Assembly: GCF_002154555.1 (NCBI RefSeq)
Contig: NZ_MUNF01000255.1
Location: 1-46,832, forward strand
Source: Streptomyces murinus
GTDB taxonomy: Bacteria; Actinomycetota; Actinomycetes; Streptomycetales; Streptomycetaceae
Reading direction: 5' to 3'
DNA length: 46,832 nt
Numbering within the stretch: the stretch's first letter is position 1; every line of letters begins with the position of its first letter. The position numbers and the translations under genes are program-made. Below are positions 36,831 through 44,557 of the stretch, piece after piece. The notes beneath the pieces were generated by a model that saw only the letters and a program-made list of their open reading frames with translations, was not told the DNA's origin and searched no databases.

Positions 36831-37697
36831 TCAGGTCTGGTACTCGCCGACCCAGGACCGCCGCAGCAGGGCCCGCGGAATGTACTCGGACTCGACGTCG
36901 ACCGGCATGCCCGCGTCGTAGGCCATGCACGCGACGGCGAGCGGAGCGAGCGCGACCAGGCCCTCACCGCTGCGGGACCGGGCCTCGTTCGCCGCCCAGT
37001 ACTCCTTGTGCCAGGTGAGGGCGTCGGCCAGGGTCGCGTTGAACTCCCCGGCCTCCCGCCGCAGATAGTGGTGGAAGAGTTCGAGCGGCGGATAAAGGAT
37101 CTTCAGCATGAGTTCCTGCCCGGCGATCGGGGCGGCCTCGGGGGCCGTGCCGTCGATGGCGGTGGCCAGGGTGTCCCAGACCTCGCGCCGCCCGAACCAG
37201 AGGTTCTGGAGGGTTTCCACCCAGGCGTAGACGTACTCGTCGAACTCCGCACCGGACGCGCGCAGGAAGGAGACCGGCACCTGGGCCAGCTGCTCGACCC
37301 GGCCGTTCTCACGGCAGATCACCGCGAGGTAGAAGGAGGTGAGCCAGTTACCCGCGTGGAGGTAGTCCTGGGGCCCGGTGGCGGGGAGGTTCTTCACCCC
37401 GCCCTCGCTGCCGACCCGGCAGGCCACGGGCCCTTCGGCGGCCGTACCGGCGGCGAAGAGCCCGCAGCCGATCTGCATGGCCGTGACCCACGCCTCCCAG
37501 GTCGGAAACTCACCGGCCGTCGGGTTCGTCAGACAGCGCCACTTGGCGACGGCGAGCGTGGCGGACAGGGCGTCATAGCGGTCGTCCTCCGAGGTTTCGA
37601 CGTGGTCGAGTACGTCCTTGGCGTTCTTGTCGACCGGCGCCATGAGTTCCCCCGCGTTGTCCGTGCGGAACTCATGGCGGGGGATGCGGGTGACCAT
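36831..37697 (-). CDS. Imm49 immunity protein, copy 1
   Basis: A 288-residue protein of the Imm49 immunity family, cytoplasmic proteins that protect against partner nuclease-type polymorphic toxins. Family hallmarks are TWEAWVTAMQ near residue 66, KILYPPLELFHHY near residue 200, LTWHKEYW near residue 228, and the C-terminal EGLVALAPLAVACMAYDAG. A clean GAGGAG site precedes the ATG. It is about the same length as copy 3 (289 residues) and copy 2 (283), and the three diverge mainly in the N-terminal half. No toxin gene lies directly upstream, so it is an orphan immunity gene. Its target is unknown. Confidence 0.88.
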   Translation of the reverse strand: MVTRIPRHEFRTDNAGELMAPVDKNAKDVLDHVETSEDDRYDALSATLAVAKWRCLTNPTAGEFPTWEAWVTAMQIGCGLFAAGTAAEGPVACRVGSEGGVKNLPATGPQDYLHAGNWLTSFYLAVICRENGRVEQLAQVPVSFLRASGAEFDEYVYAWVETLQNLWFGRREVWDTLATAIDGTAPEAAPIAGQELMLKILYPPLELFHHYLRREAGEFNATLADALTWHKEYWAANEARSRSGEGLVALAPLAVACMAYDAGMPVDVESEYIPRALLRRSWVGEYQT

Positions 37698-37752
37698 TCG
37701 ATCTCCTCGGATCCGGCCTCCGCTTCGCGAGACGGAAGGTCAGTGTCGTTTT

Positions 37753-38604
37753 CTACGTGGGGAACTCACCGCACCAGTTGCGTTCGAGGAGGGCGATGGG
37801 CAGGTAGTCGGACTCGACTTCGATGGCGATGCCGGCGTCGTAGGCGAAGCAGGCGATCGCGAGTGGGGCGAGCGCGACGAGGCCCGAGGCCTGGCAGGTC
37901 CGGCTTTCCTCGCTCCAGTACTCCTTGTGCCATTGGAGGGCGTTGGCGAGGGCTTGGTTGAAGCCTGCGTGGTCCTTGCGGATGAGTCGGTGGAACATCT
38001 CCATCGGCGGGTACAGCAACTTGCTCACCGTCTCCGGATCGGCGACGGCTTTCGGGTCGGTGCCGTCGACCGCGGCGACCAGTTTCTCACCGAGGCCCTG
38101 GCTTCCGAGCCAGTAGGCCCGCAAGGTCTCGATCCACGCGTAGTGGTACTCCTCCCAGCGCGAGCTGTTCTCCCGCAGCAGCGACATCGGCACCTGGCAC
38201 AGGGCGGTGATCCTGTCCCTTTCCCGGCAGATCGCGGCCAGGTAGAAGGCGGTTGTCCAGGAGCCGGGAGTCACGTACCACTGCGGACCGGTGGCCCGAA
38301 GGACGCGATCCTTGTGCGCGATGCGGCACCGCACGTGCTCCTCGGTGGTAGCCGCGGCGGCAAAGACCGCGGAACCGATCTGCATCGCGGTCACCCAGGC
38401 GTCCCAGGTGGGGTATATCGCTGCCTCCGGGTCCAGGAGGCAGCGCGACTGCGCCAGGGTGAGTGTGATGCGCCCGGCGTCACCCAGGTCGATGGAGTCG
38501 GCCTCCAGACCGTCGATCAACTTTTGGGTGTTCTGCTGGAGCACGGCGATGCCTTTTTCCGCGTTCCCCGTTGGAAAAGGGGGGCGGTCGATGAACGCGG
38601 CCAA
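37753..38604 (-). CDS. Imm49 immunity protein, copy 2 (TTG start)
   Basis: A 283-residue Imm49 paralogue with all hallmarks (TWDAWVTAMQ, KLLYPPMEMFH, LQWHKEYW, GLVALAPLAIAC). I chose the TTG at 38604: AAGGAG lies 6 bases before it, and the protein then starts at the same point as copies 1 and 3. The frame stays open far upstream, so a longer call of about 428 residues is possible, but that extension is made of pieces of another Imm49 and of a toxin tip. Codon use is less GC-biased than in neighbouring T7SS genes. It is an orphan immunity gene, perhaps left by a lost toxin. Confidence 0.85.
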   Translation of the reverse strand: MAAFIDRPPFPTGNAEKGIAVLQQNTQKLIDGLEADSIDLGDAGRITLTLAQSRCLLDPEAAIYPTWDAWVTAMQIGSAVFAAAATTEEHVRCRIAHKDRVLRATGPQWYVTPGSWTTAFYLAAICRERDRITALCQVPMSLLRENSSRWEEYHYAWIETLRAYWLGSQGLGEKLVAAVDGTDPKAVADPETVSKLLYPPMEMFHRLIRKDHAGFNQALANALQWHKEYWSEESRTCQASGLVALAPLAIACFAYDAGIAIEVESDYLPIALLERNWCGEFPT

Positions 38605-39039
38605 CGCGTTCTCCTTAGAAAATCTTGAAATACTTGAGCTCGGCCCCAGCGTACTGAAGACAGTGCGCACTCCATGGTCCCCTGTTTTAGCTATGGTTCC
38701 GCTGTCTTGTAAACCGTTGCCGTGGCGCCAGTCGAGTCTCGCGTCAGGACTCTTTGCCTCGACGATGACGAGGTGCCCGTCCTTGTCCCGCCGGAGCTGA
38801 TCGAACCTTCTCGAGCCGTTGGCCGTCTCGCGCTGCGGATACTCACAACCGTGCGCACCGAACTCGCCCAACCAGCCGCGTTCAAGCAGGCGCTCGGGCA
38901 AGTAGTCCGTTTCCACCTCAATCGGGATACCACCGCCGTAGGCGAGGCAGTGAATGGCCAACGCTGCATGGGCGGCCATGCCGGAGGGGCTGTCCGTCCG
39001 CGAGCGTGCTGGGCTCCAGGGTGCGGAATGGCTCGGCAT
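38605..39039 (-). pseudogene. Remnant: Imm49 C-terminus followed in frame by a toxin-tip fragment
   Basis: On the minus strand, from about 39025 to 38835, the translation matches the C-terminal third of Imm49 (CLAYGGGIPIEVETDYLP, then GWLGEFG). Directly after it, in the same frame, at about 38820-38700, comes a piece of nuclease tip (RRFDQLRRDKDGHLVIVEAK, then SPDARLDWRHG). This aligns with residues about 855-882 of the full toxin ([20 protein letters not shown]). The order (immunity tail, toxin tip, then intact Imm49 copy 2) is that of successive toxin-immunity modules shortened by deletion. No own start or site is convincing. DNA is less GC-rich than the surrounding genes. Confidence 0.75.
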
Positions 39040-39166
39040 GGAGGTTGGATTCGAAGTTTCCGTACGGGATCATGACTCCGTAGAGGTCGATGAACTCCTC
39101 GATCGAATAGCCGCCGCGCTCATACATGAGCAGCAAAGGCTCGTACGGATCCGGAAGGTCGGCCAA
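38918..39166 (-). pseudogene. Fragment of an unrecognised small protein (PDPYEPLLLMYERGG)
   Basis: The frame encodes a well-formed N-terminal segment (LPDPYEPLLLMYERGGYSIE, then EFIDLYGVMIPYG). A TTG at 39166 with AAGAGGG five bases upstream is a plausible start. After about residue 55 it loses sense and overlaps, in another frame, the Imm49 remnant. I recall similar short proteins near streptomycete toxins but cannot name a family. It is probably a truncated gene whose tail was lost when modules rearranged. Confidence 0.5.
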
Positions 39167-39465
39167 GTCATCCCTCTTCGCTACGGGGGGGGCAGCGCGG
39201 GCATGTACTCGCGCATCACCAGCGTCAGAGGGCGGGTGTGAGCTGTCGAACGTCCCAGTCGCCATACCATGAAACGCTTCGCAACCGATCCAATACGACC
39301 CATGGCAGTTCGGCCCTCACAGGTCCAACCTTTCCATGTCCTAACCATGGCAGAACCGGCCCTGAATCAGATCATGGCACGCGCTTGCTCCTGTCAGCGA
39401 GGCATGCGCCGTCTCGGTTCCCATGCCTTCTCGCGCAGGCTCACAGCCTTGAAATGCTTGATCTT
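39167..39465. other. Non-coding or decayed stretch before Imm49 copy 3 end
   Basis: About 300 bp with lower GC than neighbours. I see no gene, site or repeat that I can support; it may be decayed coding DNA of a lost toxin or immunity module. Confidence 0.5.
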
Positions 39466-40335
39466 TCAGGCATCTACTTCGCCCACCCAGCCGAACTCCA
39501 GCAGTTCTTTCGGGAGATACTCGGATTCGACATCGATGGGGAAGCCGGCGTCCCGGGCCATGCAGGCAAGGGCGAGCGGGGCCAGTGCCACGAGGCCGTC
39601 GCTGCTCTGGGCACGCTCCTCAGTGGCGGTCCAGTACTCCTTGTGCCAGTTGAGGGCATTGACCAGACTCTCGTTGAACCGTTGAGCCTCCTGGCGCTGG
39701 TACAGGTGGAAGAGTTCGAGTGGCGGATAAAGAATCTTGAGGAGGAGATCTTTGTCAGCGATCCGTGCCACGGCGGGGTCGGTCCCGTTGACAGCGGCGA
39801 CCACCTTGTCCCACATGACGTCCGCCCGGCCGTGCCAGAAGCTCTGGAGAGCCTCGACCCAGTCGTAGACGTACCCGTCGAACTCCGAACCGGACTGGCG
39901 TAGGAACGACAACGGAATACCGGCCAGTTGCGCAAGACGAGCGTTGTCGCGGCAGATGGTCGCCAGGTACCACGACGTGATCCACGAGCCCGCGTTCAGG
40001 TAGAACTGCGGGCCGGTGGCGGGAAGGTGGCGGACCTCGCCGTCGACTCCGATACGGCAGGGGACAGGCCCCTCGGACCCGATCGCGGATGTGAACAGCG
40101 CGGAGCCGACCTGCATGGCTGTGACCCACGCTTCCCATGTCCCGAACTTCTCGGCAGTCGGGTCTTCCGCACAGCGGCACTTGGCCACGGTCAGCGTGAC
40201 CTCCAGAGCCCGGGCGCGCGACATCTCGGATCGCTCCAGCCGGTCGATCACCCGCTTCGTGCTCGCGACCAGCGACTCCATGTCCCTCCGAATCTCGTCC
40301 ACCGGAAAGTCATGACGAGAAACACGCGTTACCAC
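39466..40335 (-). CDS. Imm49 immunity protein, copy 3, partner of the T7SS toxin
   Basis: A 289-residue Imm49 protein placed 15 bp after the stop of the large toxin, so it is the best candidate for its cognate inhibitor. Hallmarks are TWEAWVTAMQ near residue 66, KILYPPLELFHLY near residue 203 and LNWHKEYW near residue 230. The start is GTG at 40335, with TAGGAG 8 bases upstream, set directly after the toxin stop; tight coupling would ensure immunity is made with the toxin. It is closer to copy 1 than to copy 2 by eye. Direct inhibition of the toxin tip is inferred from family and position. Confidence 0.9.
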   Translation of the reverse strand: MVTRVSRHDFPVDEIRRDMESLVASTKRVIDRLERSEMSRARALEVTLTVAKCRCAEDPTAEKFGTWEAWVTAMQVGSALFTSAIGSEGPVPCRIGVDGEVRHLPATGPQFYLNAGSWITSWYLATICRDNARLAQLAGIPLSFLRQSGSEFDGYVYDWVEALQSFWHGRADVMWDKVVAAVNGTDPAVARIADKDLLLKILYPPLELFHLYQRQEAQRFNESLVNALNWHKEYWTATEERAQSSDGLVALAPLALACMARDAGFPIDVESEYLPKELLEFGWVGEVDA

Positions 40336-40350
40336 TGAAAATCTCCTACC

Positions 40351-43218
40351 CTATATCTTCAAATGCTCCAGTACGGAACCAGCATAGGATCCGGTGTTTT
40401 CCTTCGCCTGCACCAGCACGTAGTGCAGCTTCCCCTCGTCCATTGCGTCGAAGAGGGCCTCGGCGAGCTCTCTGTCTCTCCCGCCTCGCCTCCACATCAG
40501 GGTGAAAATAGTATGCAGGTACGGTTTGGTGCCCTGCTTGACTCTCATACCCTGGGCCATCTCACCGACACCCTCGCGCCACTCCAGACTGGCGGATGGC
40601 GCCTTTTCTTCGACAGCGACGTAGCCCCCGTCGTCACCGAGCTTGTACAGATCGTCGAGCATATTGGCGCCGTTGGATGTCCTGGGCAGATCGTCAACCC
40701 ACTCGGCATCCGGGAACAAGTTCGGCATGACGTGGTGCCGGGCCGCCGCTTCTCCGAGCCGCTCGCCCAATTTGCTGTTGTTCGACACGTCGCCGACCTG
40801 AGCGTGGAAGGAATCCCGTGCGTCAGAGAGCGCCGTCTCCGTCGCGATGGAGGGGTTCTCCTCATGGGCCTTCTCCGCCCTTGAGAGCTCGATCCCGGCA
40901 AAACGATCCTTCGCTGCCTTGTCGAGGTCCGGCAGGTGGGCATGGTCAACGGTGTCGCGTCCGAGTGGCGTCCTGCCGAATCTCGTTTCGGACGGGCCAT
41001 GGGGCATGGCGTACTTGGCGATGAAGCTGCCATCGGGCCTCTGCTTCAGGATCGGCAGCTCGACGCCATCGACGATCTTGTTCTTGACCAGCCGGTGGCC
41101 TCGCTTGTCGTAGTTCTCCTGACGCCACTCTTCGTCGTTGTTCGCCTTCCAGACATGTTCGTCCTGGATCCGCTTCCGCTCCTCAACGGACAGCTCGTGC
41201 TGCTCGTGAGGGCCATGCCCGGTGCCCTCGTCCGCTCGGTGATCGGTCGAGGGCACGTCATCGCCGGATCCGTCCCCGTGGTCGAAGCCGTCATGGCCGG
41301 TCCCGCCGGCATCGCCCGAACCGGTGTGCTGGTCGCCGCCGTGGCCCGGCACGTGGTTGTCGCCCCCATGGCCCGGCAGGTCATGGCCGGGGGTGTGGGG
41401 TTCGCCGGTGTGGCCGCCCGGAAGGTGGTCACCCGGCGTGGTGACATGTGCCACGTCGCCCGCACCACCGTCGGGGACATGGGTGTCGACGCTGTTTGTC
41501 GGCGTATGGCCGTCGGCCCGGCCGCCCGGGAGGTGGTCGGCTGTGCCGCCCGGCAGGTGGTCGCCCAGGCCGTTGCCGCCGGGTATTCGGTCGCCGCCCG
41601 CGTGGACGGCGGGGGTGTCGCCGCCCGCGTGGACGCCGGGTGACGTCGGGACGCTCTCGCCGGCACGGCCCGTGTCGTCGAGACTGCTGCCCAGGTGGAG
41701 GTGCTCGCCGGCCCGGTCCGCGCCGTGGGTGGCCGCGCCGACCAAAGCCGGTTCCTTGGTCGGGGACGGGGTGTGGGGGACGTCCGAGCCGGACTGAGGC
41801 CGGTTGGTGATGTCCGGGGGGCCGCCGTCGTGGTGCATCAGGACGTCGCCCTTGTGGTCCACGATGTTGCCGTGCTCGTCGGCGAACAGCGGGGGCTCGC
41901 CCTCGGGGGTGTGCAGGGGGTCCGTGCCCGCCGGATGCAGGGGTGCGTCGTGCGGCAACCGGACGCTGCCGTTGGGGAGTTCGACAGCGCCCTTGGGGAT
42001 CGAGGCTCCCTCGGGAAGGTGGACCGTGCCGTCCGGCAGGTGCACGGTGCCCTCGGGCAGGGTGATGGCGTTGTCGGGGAGCTCGGGGATGTCGATCTTC
42101 CCGGCGCCCTTGAGGGCCTTGCTGATGTCGCCGATCTTCGACAGGCCGGCGCCCGCGCCCTTCATGACGTACGTCATCGGGTCGATGACCCGGCCGGCCT
42201 TGCCCGCGAACGAGATCGCCTTGGCCACCGCGCCCGCCTTGCCCGCGCCCTCGGCCGCGGCGCCCGCGCCGTCGGTGAAGACCGCGGTGAGAACGTTGAA
42301 GGTGACCCCGCCGGCCGCGCGGGCGGGGTTCTTGCCCCACTCGTCCCACGCCAGCAACGCCTTGCCGGTCTGCTTCATCGTGTTGCGCGACTCACGCAGC
42401 CACGACGGCATGTACTTGTCCGGCGTGGCCCAGAACGCCACCGCCAGCACAGGGTTGCTCATGAACGCCAGACCCGTGGCCAGCTGTGCCAGGCCCTTCC
42501 AGGCCGTCTTCATCGCGTCCCAGCCGTCGACACCGACCAGGGTGCCCAGACCCTTGACCGTGCCCCAGATGCCGTCCACCACGATGCCGTCCCAGACGAA
42601 CGACTTCGCCCAGTGCCCGACGTCGTACCAGTGGTGCTTCTGCTCCACCGGATCGCCCCACGGCAGCCCCTTCGCGCCCTTCAGGTCGGACGCGCTGTAG
42701 CCGTACATGTTCTTCTTGTCGGTGCCGTCACCGGCGATCATCTGCGTGCCGTGCCACAGCGCCGTGATCTTGTTGTGGCAGGTGCGCTCCGCCGCCCAGA
42801 ACGCCGCGACCGTCGCCGTGACATCGTCGCGCAGCTGGTTGTTCTTCTTGACCTTGTCCTCGTCGTACTGCCAGTCGTCGTCGTCCTCGACCGAGTCGAC
42901 GAACGTCTGCGCGTCGTGCTTGAGCTGCTTCAGCTTCGCCACCAGCGGCCGGATCTCCGTCGCGTACCCCGACAGTGCCGAGGACACCGTCTCCAGATCC
43001 GTCCCGAACGTGTCCGCCCGGTCCGACACCGGCTTCGTCGAGGCGAACAGCTGATCCGCCTCGGGGGCCTTGTAGTACGCCGACAGGCCCTGGAACTGCG
43101 TATGGACGTCCGCGCCCGTGGAACGGATCTGCCCGGCGTCCTTCTTCAGGGAGCCGTAGTCCTTCTCCAGCTGCTCCAGGTCACCGGTGAACTCGGGTAT
43201 TTCCTCCGGCTTGATCAC
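40351..43218 (-). CDS. T7SS polymorphic toxin with REase-like C-terminal tip
   Basis: A 955-residue effector. Residues 1-150 are a helical T7SS secretion-signal-type domain ([20 protein letters not shown]) with coiled-coil features. A weakly hydrophobic central part (about 220-350) is followed by seven-residue repeats of the form hLPeGtV (about 383-425; [19 protein letters not shown]), then a Gly/His/Pro/Asp-rich linker with recurring DHLPGG (about 535-650). The C-terminal 150 residues form the toxin tip, with VEEK near residue 869, an E-x-K arrangement of PD-(D/E)XK/restriction-endonuclease-fold toxins, and conserved SASLEWREG and [10 protein letters not shown]. It starts with GTG overlapping the DUF6507 stop (GTGA). 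Nuclease activity is inferred. Confidence 0.9.
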   Translation of the reverse strand: MIKPEEIPEFTGDLEQLEKDYGSLKKDAGQIRSTGADVHTQFQGLSAYYKAPEADQLFASTKPVSDRADTFGTDLETVSSALSGYATEIRPLVAKLKQLKHDAQTFVDSVEDDDDWQYDEDKVKKNNQLRDDVTATVAAFWAAERTCHNKITALWHGTQMIAGDGTDKKNMYGYSASDLKGAKGLPWGDPVEQKHHWYDVGHWAKSFVWDGIVVDGIWGTVKGLGTLVGVDGWDAMKTAWKGLAQLATGLAFMSNPVLAVAFWATPDKYMPSWLRESRNTMKQTGKALLAWDEWGKNPARAAGGVTFNVLTAVFTDGAGAAAEGAGKAGAVAKAISFAGKAGRVIDPMTYVMKGAGAGLSKIGDISKALKGAGKIDIPELPDNAITLPEGTVHLPDGTVHLPEGASIPKGAVELPNGSVRLPHDAPLHPAGTDPLHTPEGEPPLFADEHGNIVDHKGDVLMHHDGGPPDITNRPQSGSDVPHTPSPTKEPALVGAATHGADRAGEHLHLGSSLDDTGRAGESVPTSPGVHAGGDTPAVHAGGDRIPGGNGLGDHLPGGTADHLPGGRADGHTPTNSVDTHVPDGGAGDVAHVTTPGDHLPGGHTGEPHTPGHDLPGHGGDNHVPGHGGDQHTGSGDAGGTGHDGFDHGDGSGDDVPSTDHRADEGTGHGPHEQHELSVEERKRIQDEHVWKANNDEEWRQENYDKRGHRLVKNKIVDGVELPILKQRPDGSFIAKYAMPHGPSETRFGRTPLGRDTVDHAHLPDLDKAAKDRFAGIELSRAEKAHEENPSIATETALSDARDSFHAQVGDVSNNSKLGERLGEAAARHHVMPNLFPDAEWVDDLPRTSNGANMLDDLYKLGDDGGYVAVEEKAPSASLEWREGVGEMAQGMRVKQGTKPYLHTIFTLMWRRGGRDRELAEALFDAMDEGKLHYVLVQAKENTGSYAGSVLEHLKI

Positions 43219-43631
43219 TGCTTGCCGACCCCCGGCATCTTCACCCCGGGCGTGGACGCCTTGCGCTGCGCCTGGGCCGCCATCGCCTCGTCACCGTTCA
43301 TGTAGGCCGTCGTCGCGTCCACCGCGCCCTGCAACGACTTACCGGCCCGCGCCGCGATGAACTGAAGGTCCTTGGTCGCGTGCTCGGCGTACTCCGACAA
43401 CGCCAGCGCCACGAGGCCGCCCTGCGTCTTGCCGCCGTCCTTGCCGCCCTGACCGCCCTGACCGCCGGAGCCGCCCGAGCCGTCGCCCGCACAGATCGTG
43501 CCCGCGCTCGACGCCGCCGACTGGAGATGCGTGCCGAAGTCCTTGGCCTGCGTCTCCAGATGCGACGCCGTCTTCCCCGTCGTCGTCAGCACCTGACTGA
43601 TGCCCTGCGGATGCAGATCCCAGCCCGTCAT
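43215..43631 (-). CDS. DUF6507 family, ESX-substrate-like protein
   Basis: A 138-residue protein resembling DUF6507, found beside T7SS toxins in Streptomyces. It is helical at both ends ([20 protein letters not shown] and a second half from about residue 68) with a Gly-rich GGQGGQGGK hinge between (about 50-62). A YxxxD motif (YMNGD) near residue 108 resembles the T7SS export signal found in the C-terminal part of one partner of WXG100 pairs. The ATG at 43631 is preferred to a TTG at 43637. It overlaps the toxin start by 4 bp, so it is a likely chaperone or co-secreted partner of the toxin; this is inference from coupling. Confidence 0.85.
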   Translation of the reverse strand: MTGWDLHPQGISQVLTTTGKTASHLETQAKDFGTHLQSAASSAGTICAGDGSGGSGGQGGQGGKDGGKTQGGLVALALSEYAEHATKDLQFIAARAGKSLQGAVDATTAYMNGDEAMAAQAQRKASTPGVKMPGVGKQ

Positions 43632-43677
43632 ACCCAACCCCCCGTGGCCCCCGTGACCGCCGTGAACCGACTACCGG

Positions 43678-43992
43678 TCAACCGATGTTGTCGACCGCCG
43701 ACTTGGCCTTCGCCAGGGTCGAATGCGCCGTCGAGTCGTTCTTCTCCATCGTCGTCTTCAGCAGGTGGATGATGTTGCGCACCTCCTGCGACGCGTTGTT
43801 CCAGCGCTGCTCCTTGCCGTGGTACTCGTCCGCCACGCCATCGGCCGTGAAGTCCGCCATCGCCTTCTTCACCTGCTTGTCCCGCGCCGCGATCACCGAC
43901 TCCAGCTGGGCGATCACCCCCGCGAGATTCCCCTGCACATCCGCCGACGCCCCCGTGTCGTACGACCGGCGATCCGCACCAGAACCCGCCAT
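43678..43992 (-). CDS. ESAT-6-like small protein (pore-forming ESAT-6 family)
   Basis: A 104-residue two-helix protein (hairpin near residue 62) of the type annotated pore-forming ESAT-6 family. The position of the WxG turn shows RWNNASQ, so the Gly is replaced. The ATG at 43992 follows GGGGAG at nine bases; a GTG at 43995 is possible. It lies 46 bp upstream of the DUF6507 gene. Likely a secreted or secretion-targeting partner in the T7SS; heterodimer with the upstream WXG100-like protein is possible. Confidence 0.8.
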   Translation of the reverse strand: MAGSGADRRSYDTGASADVQGNLAGVIAQLESVIAARDKQVKKAMADFTADGVADEYHGKEQRWNNASQEVRNIIHLLKTTMEKNDSTAHSTLAKAKSAVDNIG

Positions 43993-44059
43993 CACACACC
44001 ACTCCCCGTGAAGAGACCGAACGTCTCGAAGAATTCAGAACAACCCGGACGCGTGCGGC

Positions 44060-44392
44060 TCAGCGGCCCGAGAACCGCGCCGCGTCGAAGTTGGCGGCGC
44101 CCATCTGCGACTTGGCGTTCTCGCCCTGCTCCTGGTCACCCGAGCTGAACGCGCCCTCCATCCCGGACTGACCGCCCAGGATCGCCGCCAGCGAGCCGTT
44201 CAGCTCCTTCGTGATGCCGTCCGCGTGCGCCTTGAACTGGTCGAACGCCGTACGCCCCGCGCCGTTGAACTTCCCCTCCAACGGCTCGGCCGCCTGCACC
44301 AACTGCCGGATCAGCGTGCCCAGATCCTCGCTGGAACCGCGCGAGTCACGCATCAGCGTCGAGAGTGTCTGCGCACCCATGTCGAACTTCAT
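44060..44392 (-). CDS. WXG100-like small protein, first gene of the T7SS block
   Basis: A 110-residue protein with two predicted helices around a KFNGAGR turn (about residue 41), a Phe-for-Trp version of the WxG motif. It has a Gly-rich C-terminal tail ending in AARFSGR, without a clear YxxxD/E export signal. The ATG at 44392 is preceded by GGGGGAGG. It lies 67 bp upstream of the ESAT-6-like gene and is the first gene of the run, so its promoter should be between 44393 and 44557; I could not place it with confidence (a CATAAT sequence on the minus strand is a weak candidate). Confidence 0.85.
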   Translation of the reverse strand: MKFDMGAQTLSTLMRDSRGSSEDLGTLIRQLVQAAEPLEGKFNGAGRTAFDQFKAHADGITKELNGSLAAILGGQSGMEGAFSSGDQEQGENAKSQMGAANFDAARFSGR

Positions 44393-44557
44393 GTCGCCTC
44401 CCCCGTATGGGCTCCCACGGCGTCTGCCGCTCATGTCACATACCGCCTACGATTATGAACTCCCGGGCGTGAGCGGGCGAGCCAGGGTCCGGTCTGTCAC
44501 AGGATCAGCGAATTTCCGTGACAAAGGCCTGGCGGGAAGCGGCTTCGGCGGCCGATG

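Noticed and set aside
40351..40815. HNH nuclease in the toxin tip (RHHVMPN)
   Set aside because: A His pair is present, but the spacing of the later Asn and His needed for HNH is not, while the E-x-K arrangement farther on fits a restriction-endonuclease-like fold better.
40936..41643. A hydrophobic 235-codon frame antisense to the toxin linker
   Set aside because: The Val/Ala/Met-rich reading is the complement of His/Gly/Asp/Pro codons in the linker; there is no ribosome-binding site or topology that makes sense.
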